The translations under genes were made by a program, and so were the position numbers. From positions 4,833 through 68,832 of the forward strand of contig JBCDDZ010000016.1 of assembly GCA_039180025.1 (NCBI GenBank): a stretch of DNA of 64,000 nt, given 5' to 3'. Below, in pieces: positions 41,297 to 50,530 of this stretch. The notes under the pieces were generated by a model. It saw only the letters and a list, made by a program, of their open reading frames with translations. It was not told the origin of the DNA and did not search any database. Position 1 is the first letter of the stretch; every line of letters begins with the position of its first letter. This DNA is from Algisphaera sp039180025. GTDB lineage: Bacteria > Planctomycetota > Phycisphaerae > Phycisphaerales > Phycisphaeraceae.

Positions 41297-44143
41297 TTAG
41301 TGGAACGGGCCGAGCTCTTCATAAGCCAAGCGGGCGTTGGTAGGGGGGAAGCCGTGCTCGTCGAAGACCGTGAGCTCGTTGGCCTCGTCGGTGTTGAGCC
41401 AGGGCTCGGGGAGGTAGTAGAGCAATTGGGGCGGTACCGGTTGGCGGTCGCGGGTCTGGATGAAGTATCGGCCGAGGTTACGGCCGTTGAGGTAGAGCTG
41501 CCCCTTGCTCATCCCTTTAGGGTAGAAAAAGAGCGGGCAGCGGGTTGAAGACACGGTGAAGGCGGTGCGGTACCAGGCGGGGCGGTCGAGCGGCTTGGAT
41601 TTAGCGCGGGCCGGAGGCGCGGGGTCCGCAAAGGCATCGGACGCGGGCGGACCGGTCCAGGGGCTGAAAGACCACTTGGCTTTGGCGGTCAGGTTGGTGG
41701 TGGCTTGATAAAGCCCGACATGTCTGAGGGGGTCGATATCGGGAGGCAGCGGATCGAAAAGCGCGAGCTCGATGCGGTTCTGCCCGCCCGAGAACGGGCC
41801 GTCGTCAGCCGGGTCGAGTAGGAAACGCTGGAACGCACCGGACTCATGATGATGCCAGACTGCCGTAGGCTCGCCGTTAATCTTCAAAACCGCATCGGCG
41901 GGAAAGTGGTCCAGATCAAAAACGACGGGCTGCCGGCCGGAGGGCTTGACGGTCCAGACCAAACCTTCCGCCGGGTGGACGCTGCCGCGCCGCTGATGGG
42001 AGACGTAACCGTGGACCGCGAACGGGTCGGGGCTCGGCTGCCCGACTCGCTCCGGTTTGGGGAGTTTGAGGGGGGTTACGGCATAAAGATGAGAGGCGAG
42101 CCCTTTGGTTTCGCCCACCCGCTGACCGTAATTGAAGCGGCCGAGGTTATCGACGAGCACGGTCATCGGGCTGCCGATGCGGAAGGCCGCCGGGGCGAAA
42201 TCAGTCGCACCGGGCGCGTTACCCAGAAGCTGGCGGAATTTACCGTCAACGTAGAAGTGGAGCCGGTCGGCCGCCTCCGGGGCGAGCACCTTGGAAGCGG
42301 TATTTTTAAGGGCCGCCTTGGGTAAATCGAGGTGGATCCAGCCGTAGCCCCGGTCGTTGCCTAGTTTGTCGAACGACTCGGGACCGTCGATCGGCCGGTA
42401 GGAGGGGGCGCTGCCATCGAGCAGCTCGCGGGTGTCGGCGTGTCGCCAGGGGCCCAGCTTGGGCGTCACGGGTTTGCGGATCGTGGTGGTTTTGTACTTG
42501 GTGACCCGGCCATCGGGCGCGACCCGGGTTTGGGTGGGCCAGCCTTTGAGCGGCTGCGGCTCGCCGTCCTGATCGAGCCCGGCGCTGCCCACGACCCAGC
42601 CACCGGCGAAGGCGTAAGACGCATCAGCCATTTCGGTGTTGAGGACCAAGAGCGTGATCCCGTTAACCTGCTCGGTCCGCGGGGTTTTTCCGGCGGGGAC
42701 TTTCATTTCGACTTGGGCACCATCGAGCGAGACGATGCCCTCGGCGTTCGCGGGTCCGAAGAGGACAAGCAGTTGTTCATCGACCCACGCCAACGGGGAG
42801 AGGTTGGTGAAATCGAGCGTGGCGGTCGCGCCGAGCCGAGCGTCGAGCAGCAGCCAGGCGGCACGCTGCGAGCCGAGGGGTACGGGGAGCGACAATCCGT
42901 TGGGGAGCAGCAGCGCGGTGCGTTGCGTTCTGTCTTTCGCGTCTTTAAGCAGAAAAACGACGCCGCCGCGTTGACCGGCAAGGTGGACGACACTGAGCGG
43001 ATGATCGTCTTCCCGGGGATCGATGACGGCGGGATGGCGGGCCGGATCGAGGTGACTGAAGACGCTCCCGAACTGGCTGGCGAAGGTGCTCATTCGCTTA
43101 GTCGTCGCGTATTTCTGAGCCCGACCACCGGCCTCGAGCAGCGGGGCGTCGTAGTCGTAGCTGGTCGTCATAAACGTTGCCGGGCTGCCGACCGTCCGGC
43201 CGCCCCAGAACTCGAAGTTCGTCCCGCCGTGGAACATGAACACGTTGTACTGTGCCCCGGCGGCGAGGATGCTCGCCAAGCGGTAGAGGTGTTTGTCCGC
43301 ATCGACCGTGTTGGCGTGCTTGCTGCCCCAGGCGTCGAACCAACCCGGCCAGTACTCGGTCATCAGCCGCGGCTTGTCGGGCTGCACGGTACGGAGCTGA
43401 CGGAGGTCCGCGGCGAGGTGGGCCGAGCCGTTCCAGGTATGGATCGTGCCATCGACTTCTTGCCAGAGCTGATTACAAACATTCAGGGGCACGTCTGCGC
43501 CGGCCTCACGGAGCAGCCGGATCAACTGCTGGTGGTACTGCTCGTCCTGCTCGTCGTTGTGGCTGAACCATTCGTTCTCGACCTGAACCATGAGGATCGG
43601 CCCGCCGCCCTGGCCGACAAACCCGCCGGCGGCCTCACCCGGGGCGTTCACCGTGGGATGAGCCGCGGGCCGACCTCGCCCGATCGGAGACGTGATTTGC
43701 AAGTCGGCGACCTGACCCATCACTGCGGTCAGGTACCGCGACGCCGCGGACAGGAAGGGGCCGTTGCCTTCGCGGATCTTCATCGTGCCGCTGCGGCGGT
43801 CTTTTTTGACCCGGTGCAGCCAGGCCGGCAGCCCGCCGTTGTCCCACTCGGCACAGATATAAGGCCCGGGCCGAAAAATACAGAACATACCCTCTTCGGC
43901 CACGATCTCGACGAACCGGCGCACATCGAGGTTGCCGGTGAAATCGAACCGGCCGGGCTCGGGTTCATGGGCGTTCCAAAACGCGTAGGTCTCGATGCAG
44001 TTCAGCCCCGCCTGCTTCGCGGCCCGGATGCGGTCACGCCAGAGCCCCCGCGCGATCCGCGGGTAGTGGATCGCTCCGCTTACCAGCCAGATGCGCCGGT
44101 GATCCAGCGAAAAAGACTGACCGTCATAAGTAATCTTGGCCAT
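41297..44143 (-). CDS. Glycoside hydrolase family 35 beta-galactosidase
   Basis: A 948-residue enzyme. The N-terminal TIM barrel has WLVSGAIHYPRIARGLWRDR, FRPGPYICAEWDNGGLPAWL, acid/base Glu in VQVENEW and nucleophile Glu in MTEYWPGWFDAWG, followed by FMFHGGTNFEFW, all GH35 hallmarks. C-terminal beta-sandwich domains include LYLNGRNLGRYF. No signal peptide is visible at the start, so it would act in the cytoplasm on imported beta-galactosides unless exported otherwise. It is longer than many bacterial GH35 enzymes (600-800 residues). Confidence 0.95.
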   Translation of the reverse strand: MAKITYDGQSFSLDHRRIWLVSGAIHYPRIARGLWRDRIRAAKQAGLNCIETYAFWNAHEPEPGRFDFTGNLDVRRFVEIVAEEGMFCIFRPGPYICAEWDNGGLPAWLHRVKKDRRSGTMKIREGNGPFLSAASRYLTAVMGQVADLQITSPIGRGRPAAHPTVNAPGEAAGGFVGQGGGPILMVQVENEWFSHNDEQDEQYHQQLIRLLREAGADVPLNVCNQLWQEVDGTIHTWNGSAHLAADLRQLRTVQPDKPRLMTEYWPGWFDAWGSKHANTVDADKHLYRLASILAAGAQYNVFMFHGGTNFEFWGGRTVGSPATFMTTSYDYDAPLLEAGGRAQKYATTKRMSTFASQFGSVFSHLDPARHPAVIDPREDDHPLSVVHLAGQRGGVVFLLKDAKDRTQRTALLLPNGLSLPVPLGSQRAAWLLLDARLGATATLDFTNLSPLAWVDEQLLVLFGPANAEGIVSLDGAQVEMKVPAGKTPRTEQVNGITLLVLNTEMADASYAFAGGWVVGSAGLDQDGEPQPLKGWPTQTRVAPDGRVTKYKTTTIRKPVTPKLGPWRHADTRELLDGSAPSYRPIDGPESFDKLGNDRGYGWIHLDLPKAALKNTASKVLAPEAADRLHFYVDGKFRQLLGNAPGATDFAPAAFRIGSPMTVLVDNLGRFNYGQRVGETKGLASHLYAVTPLKLPKPERVGQPSPDPFAVHGYVSHQRRGSVHPAEGLVWTVKPSGRQPVVFDLDHFPADAVLKINGEPTAVWHHHESGAFQRFLLDPADDGPFSGGQNRIELALFDPLPPDIDPLRHVGLYQATTNLTAKAKWSFSPWTGPPASDAFADPAPPARAKSKPLDRPAWYRTAFTVSSTRCPLFFYPKGMSKGQLYLNGRNLGRYFIQTRDRQPVPPQLLYYLPEPWLNTDEANELTVFDEHGFPPTNARLAYEELGPFH

Positions 44144-44227
44144 GACTTAGCAGGGTAGAACCTTCGCCGAGCCTCCGCAAACAAACCGCACATCGGCCGC
44201 GGAAACCGCTGGGGGACGAGCGTTCTG

Positions 44228-45619
44228 CTACGACGCCCCCGCCAAACGCCCGAGCATCACGGTGGCCAGTATCAGGACCACCAGAAAACTGACCAGGTCC
44301 ACCACCGTCGTCACCACCGGCCCCGATGCCATCGCGGGGTCCAGCCCGATCTTGCGTAGCAGCAGGGGAACACAGCCGCCGGTGCATTTCGCGGTCACCA
44401 TCACCAGGGGGATCGAGCCCCCGACCACCAGCCCCAGGATCACGCTGCCCTGCCACACCCAGATCGCGAGGAAGAGCACCACCCCAAGGACCAACCCGTT
44501 CAAAAAAGCGACCCCCGCCTCTTTTAGGAGGACACGGCCCAGGTCCGCGGGCTTGATCAGACCCAGGGAAATCTCACGCATGCTGACCGCAACGGCCTGG
44601 CCGCCGCCGCTGCCGCAGATCCCCGCGACGACCGGAAGAAACATCGCCAAGACCGGGGTCCGCTCGACCGTCTCGATAAAAAGATGGATCACACTTGCCG
44701 AGAGCATCAGCAGCCCCGAGATAGGCACCAGATACATCAGCCGGCGGAGGACTCGCGAACTCAGGGGCATCGAACGCAGCTCCTCGCCGCGAACAATCCC
44801 GCCGAACTTCGCCAGGTCTTCTTCTGCCGCCTCGCCGCGGGCTTCCTGTACGGCGTGGCGCTGCACGACCCCGACCAACTTCTCGGCCTCGTCGACCACG
44901 GGCACCGCCGAAAAGTCGATACGGTCAAACAGGTCTTCCAGCTCGTCGACGTGGCTATCGACCGAGACCTGCGCAGGGCTTTCAACGGCGAGGCGTCCCA
45001 GGGGCGTACCGCGTGGGGTCATCACCAACTCGCGCATGGGGACGACGCCCTCGAGGCTGCCGTCGAGGTGCGTGGCGTAGACGTAGCGGACCTCGTATTC
45101 GCCGTATTTATCGCTGTGTTCGCGTAGATCGTCGGCGACCGCTTCCACGGGCATCGACCCGGAGTAAGCAAGATATTCCGTGATCATCAGGCCCCCCGCC
45201 GTGTCGTCGTCGTAACGCATCCGCTTACGGGTATCGATGGCTTCCTCGGGGGTCATCTCGCCGAGGATGGCTTCGGCGTCGTCGTCGGAAAGTTCGGAGA
45301 GCACATCGGCCTGCTCGTCCGAGTCCATCTCGTCCACGATGGCCGCGGCGGTTTCGGGCTCGAGTTCGCTCACGATCCCGGCGGCGTGGGCGTCGTCGAA
45401 GTGCTCCATCAGGTCGGCGGCGAACTCGGGCTCGGCATCCGCGAGCATGGAAAACATCTGCGTCCGCTGGTCGTCGCCGAGGTGCGAGATGGTGTAAGGC
45501 GTTTCTTCCGGAGCCAGCTCGCGAAGAAAATCGATCACCCCCGCGGGTTCGCCCGTTTCGACCAGCGAAGTCAATTCGATCACGGGATCAAAGGGTTGGG
45601 TTGGCAACACCATAACCAT
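44228..45619 (-). CDS. mgtE: Magnesium transporter MgtE
   Basis: A 463-residue Mg2+ channel/transporter. The N-terminal acidic superhelical domain (ADLMEHFDDAHAAGIVSELE, then SELSDDDAEAILGEMTPEEA) is followed by paired CBS domains (VPVVDEAEKLVGVVQRHAVQ) and a five-helix membrane domain with GICGSGGGQAVAVSMREI and ALPLVMV-like pore segments. The cytosolic domains sense Mg2+ and gate the pore. ATG 45619 shares a base with the surE stop, so the two genes are co-translated. No M-box leader exists at this junction. Confidence 0.95.
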   Translation of the reverse strand: MVMVLPTQPFDPVIELTSLVETGEPAGVIDFLRELAPEETPYTISHLGDDQRTQMFSMLADAEPEFAADLMEHFDDAHAAGIVSELEPETAAAIVDEMDSDEQADVLSELSDDDAEAILGEMTPEEAIDTRKRMRYDDDTAGGLMITEYLAYSGSMPVEAVADDLREHSDKYGEYEVRYVYATHLDGSLEGVVPMRELVMTPRGTPLGRLAVESPAQVSVDSHVDELEDLFDRIDFSAVPVVDEAEKLVGVVQRHAVQEARGEAAEEDLAKFGGIVRGEELRSMPLSSRVLRRLMYLVPISGLLMLSASVIHLFIETVERTPVLAMFLPVVAGICGSGGGQAVAVSMREISLGLIKPADLGRVLLKEAGVAFLNGLVLGVVLFLAIWVWQGSVILGLVVGGSIPLVMVTAKCTGGCVPLLLRKIGLDPAMASGPVVTTVVDLVSFLVVLILATVMLGRLAGAS

Positions 45620-46368
45620 CAGCCTCCCAGCCGCTGGGCCCACGCCGGGGTCGTGTTCGGACAGGTCAGATCGAAGTGCAGGGGCGTGACGGTCACGTAA
45701 CGGTCGAAGAGCGCGCCTACGTCCGTGCCGGATTTTTTTTGCGCGAAGGCCATCGTGTTGGTGATGCGGTAGGTGGGGCGTCCGGCGTCGTCGACCGCTT
45801 GTTCGTAGTCAACTACCATTTTGGAAAGCGACACGGGCACCGCGCATCGGCCACGCGGCTCGGCCCCGTCGTCGAGGATGGGAATGTTGATGTTGTACAC
45901 CGTGTCGGCGTCGACCGGGCCGGCGAGCACCGCGTCGATCGCGTCGCGGGCGTGCCGGGCGGCGCGGTCCCAATGGTCGTGCTTCCAGTCGCCGATATGC
46001 AGGCTCACGGCGATGCCCGGCACGCCGCTGAAGGTCGCCTCACGCGCCGCACCGACCGTGCCTGAGTAGAGAACGTTGATCCCGACGTTTGCGCCGCAAT
46101 TCATTCCGCTGATGACCAAATCGACGGGCTGATCGATGAGAGCGTGCAGGCCGAGCTTAACGCAGTCCGCGGGGCGGCCGTCCACGGCGAAGCCTTGCGG
46201 GCGAGACTCGACCGCGATCGGCCGGTGCAGGGTGACGGCGTGGCTGGTCGCAGACTGGACTTCCCGGGGAGCGATAACGTGGACCTCACCGAGGTCGGCG
46301 ATTACCCGCGACAGCGCGGCAAGACCCGGTGCGTCGATGCCGTCGTCGTTGGTAAGCAGGATCCGCAT
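45619..46368 (-). CDS. surE: 5'/3'-nucleotidase SurE
   Basis: A 249-residue survival protein. MRILLTNDDGIDAPGL carries the N-D-D metal site; QSATSHAVTLHRP and VISGMNCGANVGINVLYSGT-type motifs supply the remaining active site (S-G-x-N-x-G-x-N). It dephosphorylates nucleoside monophosphates in the cytoplasm. It overlaps mgtE by one base. Confidence 0.95.
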   Translation of the reverse strand: MRILLTNDDGIDAPGLAALSRVIADLGEVHVIAPREVQSATSHAVTLHRPIAVESRPQGFAVDGRPADCVKLGLHALIDQPVDLVISGMNCGANVGINVLYSGTVGAAREATFSGVPGIAVSLHIGDWKHDHWDRAARHARDAIDAVLAGPVDADTVYNINIPILDDGAEPRGRCAVPVSLSKMVVDYEQAVDDAGRPTYRITNTMAFAQKKSGTDVGALFDRYVTVTPLHFDLTCPNTTPAWAQRLGG

Positions 46369-46552
46369 GGGCGAATTGTACGGCGGGCAGCGGTTTGTCG
46401 GGCCAGAGATTTATCGAGATTCGACCGACGAATCCCGTTAAACACGTGCGCTTGTCGTCAGGGATGCATACGACTTGCGTGAGCCCAGTCGCTCTGACCT
46501 CCGGACAGCGATCGACCCAGGCGCATTTTCCCAAGAAGCAAGAGCGAAGCTT

Positions 46553-47518
46553 TTACGCTTTCTCAAGCTTCGTGATACGTCCACCGACGATCCATTCGAC
46601 CACGTAGAGGTCGCCGTTCGGAGCGGCGGCGATACCGTGGGGGCTATTGAATACACCGGGTTTGACGTAGGCTTCGCGGTCTACATTGGGCCACTGAGTT
46701 TCTTCAACCCATGTAGGCCATACCCACTGAGGAAGAGATTCCCAGCCCGCCGCGGGAGCGAGATTGGCGTTGGCCCCAAGCTCCGCCACAACGTTGAGTT
46801 GCTGATCGAGAATCTTAACGGCACCAAAAAGCTCGGGGACGATCACCAGGCCGTCGTGAAAGGCGAAGTCGCAGGGGCTGTGGCAGGCCGCGTTGGAATG
46901 CCGAAGAAACTTGCCCTCGCCGTCGTAGACGCAGAGGCGGTGGTTGCCACGATCGGTGATCCAGAGCTCGCCGGCGGGGCTGAAAGCCAAGCAGTGAGGG
47001 GCGAAAAAACAGCCCGCTGCGTCCGGCTCGTCCCCCAGGATCCGGCCGAGGTAGGTGCCATCGGCGGCGTATCGGAATACGGCAAAACCGCCGTAGCCAT
47101 CGCCGACCCACACGTCGCCGTTGGCGGGGTTTTGGTCGGCCCAGGTCGGCTTGTATTTACCGTCCGGACGCTGGTCGATCGGCGGCGGATCGAGCCGCTG
47201 AATCAACTCGCCGTCGAGCGTGACGTGGCAGACCTCGCAAGAGTCCTGATCTGTCAACCAGAAAGTTTCTTCACCGTCGTGCTCCACAAGGGACAAGCCG
47301 TGCGCCCCGGTGAACCGGTCCCCCCACGACTCGACGAGTTTGCCGTCGGGATCGAAGAACAAGATGCCGGGGACGGCTTGGTTAAACACCACCACGCGCC
47401 CGTCTTTGAGCACCGCGACCCCGTGGGTGCGGCCGTTGTTGCGTCCCGAAGGGGTGTCGGGGATTTTGGCCCAGTCTTCGTGCCAGATGTATTGATGCGG
47501 GGCCTCGCCGATATGCAT
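46553..47518 (-). CDS. NHL-repeat beta-propeller protein
   Basis: A 321-residue protein built of about six NHL-type blades: GRTHGVAVLKDGRVVVFNQA, FAPHCLAFSPAGELWITDRG with NHRLCVYDGEG, and FNSPHGIAAAPNGDLYVVEW. There is no signal peptide. Relatives are annotated as NHL proteins or peptidyl-alpha-hydroxyglycine amidating-lyase-like propellers; the substrate is unknown. It is the downstream member of a possible pair with the SDR gene. Confidence 0.85.
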   Translation of the reverse strand: MHIGEAPHQYIWHEDWAKIPDTPSGRNNGRTHGVAVLKDGRVVVFNQAVPGILFFDPDGKLVESWGDRFTGAHGLSLVEHDGEETFWLTDQDSCEVCHVTLDGELIQRLDPPPIDQRPDGKYKPTWADQNPANGDVWVGDGYGGFAVFRYAADGTYLGRILGDEPDAAGCFFAPHCLAFSPAGELWITDRGNHRLCVYDGEGKFLRHSNAACHSPCDFAFHDGLVIVPELFGAVKILDQQLNVVAELGANANLAPAAGWESLPQWVWPTWVEETQWPNVDREAYVKPGVFNSPHGIAAAPNGDLYVVEWIVGGRITKLEKA

Positions 47519-47550
47519 GAGTTTTCCTCAGGGGTTGGATGCAGTTTAAG

Positions 47551-48279
47551 TCAGTGCGGGCTGGGCAGCGGGATGGTTTCACCGGGCGTGATGGCCCGGT
47601 TGCCCGTCAGGACGTCGCGGACCACGCCGGCGACCACCAGAGGGTCCAAGGTATTCGATTCGGGGATCGCTTTCACGGGGAAGTTCTCGCGCAGCATGGG
47701 GGTCTCGATTGCGCCGGGGGCCACCGCCGCGGCCACGACGTTGAAACGCGAGCCTTCGTCGGCGGTGGCCCGGGTAAAAAGGTTCACGCCGGCTTTGGCG
47801 GCGGCGTAAACATTGAACCCCTTGAAAGGGTCGAGGCTGGCCATGGACGAAACATTGCAGATCGCGCCGTGCTTCTGCTTGCGGAACGTGCTCCAGACGG
47901 CGCGGGTCATGTAGATCACCGATTTAAGGTTGACGTTGACTGCGTCGTCGATGATCGAATTGGTCAGCCGGTCGATGGGCTGGAGCGGCGCGGAGCCGGC
48001 GACGTTGGCCACCGCGTCGATCCGGCCGTAGGTTTCCAGGACCCGGGCGACCAGCGCGTCCACCGCGTCGGGGTCGCTGACGTCGGCGGGGCAGACCAGG
48101 GACTGAGCTTGCGGGTCCGCCTCTTCACGCAGGTAGTCGGCGGTTTCCTGGAGCTTCGCCTCGGTCCGCGCGACCAGGACCACCGCGTAGCCGGCGTCGG
48201 CCATGAGCAGGGCGGTATCCCGGCCGACGCCGCTCCCGGCTCCGGTGACCAGGGCGATTTTTTGTTCGGTTTCAGACAT
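47551..48279 (-). CDS. SDR-family oxidoreductase
   Basis: A 242-residue NAD(P)-dependent short-chain dehydrogenase: cofactor motif VTGAGSGVGRD, NVAGSAP, catalytic Ser in NVSSMAS and Y-x-x-x-K in YAAAKAG. The product is cytoplasmic and the substrate unknown. ATG 48279 is used; the TTG just before is not needed. It is divergent from the M50 protease gene across an ~85-base promoter region. Confidence 0.9.
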   Translation of the reverse strand: MSETEQKIALVTGAGSGVGRDTALLMADAGYAVVLVARTEAKLQETADYLREEADPQAQSLVCPADVSDPDAVDALVARVLETYGRIDAVANVAGSAPLQPIDRLTNSIIDDAVNVNLKSVIYMTRAVWSTFRKQKHGAICNVSSMASLDPFKGFNVYAAAKAGVNLFTRATADEGSRFNVVAAAVAPGAIETPMLRENFPVKAIPESNTLDPLVVAGVVRDVLTGNRAITPGETIPLPSPH

Positions 48280-48363
48280 CAAAAATTCTCGGGGTGATCG
48301 GCGACACCACCAACCCGTGGCGGCGGATGTCTCGTAGCCTAGGCGACGCGGTATAGTGCGGCC

Positions 48364-49140
48364 ATGCTCTCACCGAACGGTTCCTACCGATTGTTTGGTT
48401 TCCGGGGTATCGATGTGTTTGTGCACTGGTCGTGGTTCGTAGCCGCATACGTGTTGTTTCAGCTTACCGGGGGGCAGGACCTGATGGGGTTCGTGGCGAT
48501 CTACGGTTCGCTTTTCGGGATCGTCGTGCTGCACGAGTTCGGGCACGCCTTGGCCTGCCGGTCGGTCGGCGGGCAGGCGCAGCGTATCGTGCTTTGGCCG
48601 CTGGGGGGGGTGGCCTACGTGGTGCCTCCGCCTAGGCCAGGCGCGGTGTTGTGGTCGATCGCCGCGGGTCCGCTGGTCAACGTCGCATTGCTGCCGGTGT
48701 TCTACGGATTGACCCTCGCGACGACGGGGGGCTTGCAGAGCTATTTTTACGTGATGGGGAACATCAACCTGGTCTTGCTGGTGTTCAACATGATGCCGAT
48801 CTATCCGCTGGACGGCGGACAGATCTTGCAGTCGATCCTCTGGTTTTTCATGGGGCGGGCCAAGAGCCTGATGATCACCGCGGGGATCGGGCTGGCGGTG
48901 GGCGGCGCGGTGTTTTTGCTGGCGGTTCTTGGGCTTTCGGACTTTATCCCGGTGAGCCGGCTGATGCTTATTCTGCTGTCGGCGTTTGTGGGGTGGCAGG
49001 CCTGGAACGGGTTCCGGGTCGCGAAGATCATGGCGAAGATGGAAGAGAACGAGCGTGACGGGCTTCAGCGGGCCTTACGCCGTGCGGGCGACATGACCTC
49101 GCGGTTCCCGAGCGGGGCCGGGGGCGACCGCCGGAGATGA
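48364..49140 (+). CDS. M50 site-2-type zinc metalloprotease
   Basis: A 258-residue membrane protein with about six hydrophobic segments. HEFGHALACRS is the zinc-binding H-E-x-x-H and IYPLDGGQILQS the L-D-G third ligand typical of site-2 proteases of the SpoIVFB/Rip group. It would cut membrane-embedded regulators. The C-terminal ~45 residues are polar. It is the only plus-strand gene in this stretch. Confidence 0.9.
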   Translation: MLSPNGSYRLFGFRGIDVFVHWSWFVAAYVLFQLTGGQDLMGFVAIYGSLFGIVVLHEFGHALACRSVGGQAQRIVLWPLGGVAYVVPPPRPGAVLWSIAAGPLVNVALLPVFYGLTLATTGGLQSYFYVMGNINLVLLVFNMMPIYPLDGGQILQSILWFFMGRAKSLMITAGIGLAVGGAVFLLAVLGLSDFIPVSRLMLILLSAFVGWQAWNGFRVAKIMAKMEENERDGLQRALRRAGDMTSRFPSGAGGDRRR

Positions 49141-49210
49141 TCCATTTAGTGATGGCTCGCCTTGGTTAACTTGTTTGCTACGGCAGATCGCCTCTGGAGT
49201 GCCGAGAGAC

Positions 49211-50521
49211 TCAGACGATGTCGGGGATCGATTCGAATTGCGTTAGGGATTCGAGTGTTTGGCGCTCGCGGACGACATGCGGCTTGCCGTCAAAAAGCAT
49301 GACCTCGGCGGCGAGCCGCCGGGAATTGTAGTTGCTGGACATCGCCATGCCGTAAGCGCCCGCGTCGTGAAGCACCAGCAGGTCACCCGCCGCGGCGCGG
49401 GGCAGGCGACGGGTCGTCACGGTGCCGTCTTCTTCCTGCGTAAAGACATCGCAGGATTCGCAGAGCGGGCCGGCGACGATGTAATCGACATCTTCAGCTT
49501 CATCGCTCGCGGATTCGGCCGGGGAGGTCGCCGCGGTTTGATCGGCTCGCGCCGAGTCGGGGTGGATAGAAATATGGTGGTACGCCCCATAGAAGCTGGG
49601 ACGGACCAAGTCGTTGAACCCCGCGTCGATAATCAGGTAACGCTTGCTGCCGGATTCTTTGACGCTGCGGACCCGGGTCAGGAGGCTTCCGGATTCCGCG
49701 ACGAGGTATCGGCCCGGCTCGACCTCGAGGTGGATCGGCCGCCCCGCGATCTGGGCAATGGTGTTCCGGGTTTCGTCCCAGAGGCGGTAGTAGCGCTCCA
49801 GGTCGATGCGGTCGGCCTGGTCCTTGCGGTAGGGGATCGGCAGCCCGCCGCCTGCGGAAACGGTGGTGAGCGAGTCGGCGTGCTGAGCAAATGTGCGGGC
49901 GGCGTCGGTCATGGCCTCGCAGACCTGCGCGAGGTGGTGGAAGTCGGTCCCCGAGCCGATGTGCATGTGGAGGCCGCGGACGGTGAGGCGGTGGCTTCGG
50001 GCGGCGGCGAGGCATTGGGGGATCTGGGTGTGCCAGATCCCGTGCTTGGAGGATTCGCCGCCGGTATTGACTTTTTGCGAGTGTCCGTGGCCGAACCCGG
50101 GGTTGATGCGGAGGGTGATCGGGACGTCGATGCCGGCGTCGTGTAACTGATCGATCATATCGGGGCTGCCGACGTTGACCGGGATCCGATAGCGGGCGAT
50201 CCGTTCGAGGGCGTCGTCGTCGAAGAGGTCCGCGGTGTAGACCACATCGTCGGAACCCAGGGTGTAGCCCGCGAGCTGTGCCCGGTGGATTTCTCCGGCG
50301 GTCACGGCATCGACCTTGACGCCGTGCTTACGCATCAACGCGAGGACGGCGAGGTTGGAGTTCGCTTTCTGGGCGTAACGGACGGTGTCGAACAGCTCGA
50401 CTTCGGCGATACGCCGCTCGATGACCGCGGCGTCGTAGACCCAGGTGGGGGTGCCGAAGGCGGCGGCGATCTCAGCGGGGGTGTAGGGCAGGGCGGCAGC
50501 GGCGGGGGAGGAAGTCAACAC
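49211..50521 (-). CDS. lysA: Diaminopimelate decarboxylase
   Basis: A 436-residue PLP enzyme converting meso-diaminopimelate to lysine. The PLP lysine is in VRYAQKANSN; GHGHSQKVNTGGESSKHGI, SAGGGLPIPYR, EVEPGRYLVAESG and GPLCESCDVF are LysA signatures. It is 9 bases downstream of the MFS gene on the same strand. Confidence 0.95.
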   Translation of the reverse strand: MLTSSPAAAALPYTPAEIAAAFGTPTWVYDAAVIERRIAEVELFDTVRYAQKANSNLAVLALMRKHGVKVDAVTAGEIHRAQLAGYTLGSDDVVYTADLFDDDALERIARYRIPVNVGSPDMIDQLHDAGIDVPITLRINPGFGHGHSQKVNTGGESSKHGIWHTQIPQCLAAARSHRLTVRGLHMHIGSGTDFHHLAQVCEAMTDAARTFAQHADSLTTVSAGGGLPIPYRKDQADRIDLERYYRLWDETRNTIAQIAGRPIHLEVEPGRYLVAESGSLLTRVRSVKESGSKRYLIIDAGFNDLVRPSFYGAYHHISIHPDSARADQTAATSPAESASDEAEDVDYIVAGPLCESCDVFTQEEDGTVTTRRLPRAAAGDLLVLHDAGAYGMAMSSNYNSRRLAAEVMLFDGKPHVVRERQTLESLTQFESIPDIV

Positions 50522-50530
50522 GGAGAGGGC

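Noticed and set aside
42440..44158. Plus-strand open frame of 572 codons
   Set aside because: It is the mirror of the GH35 beta-galactosidase in GC-rich DNA and has no recognisable domain.
46475..47809. Plus-strand open frame of 444 codons
   Set aside because: It is antisense to the NHL-propeller and SDR genes, both of which have clear motifs.
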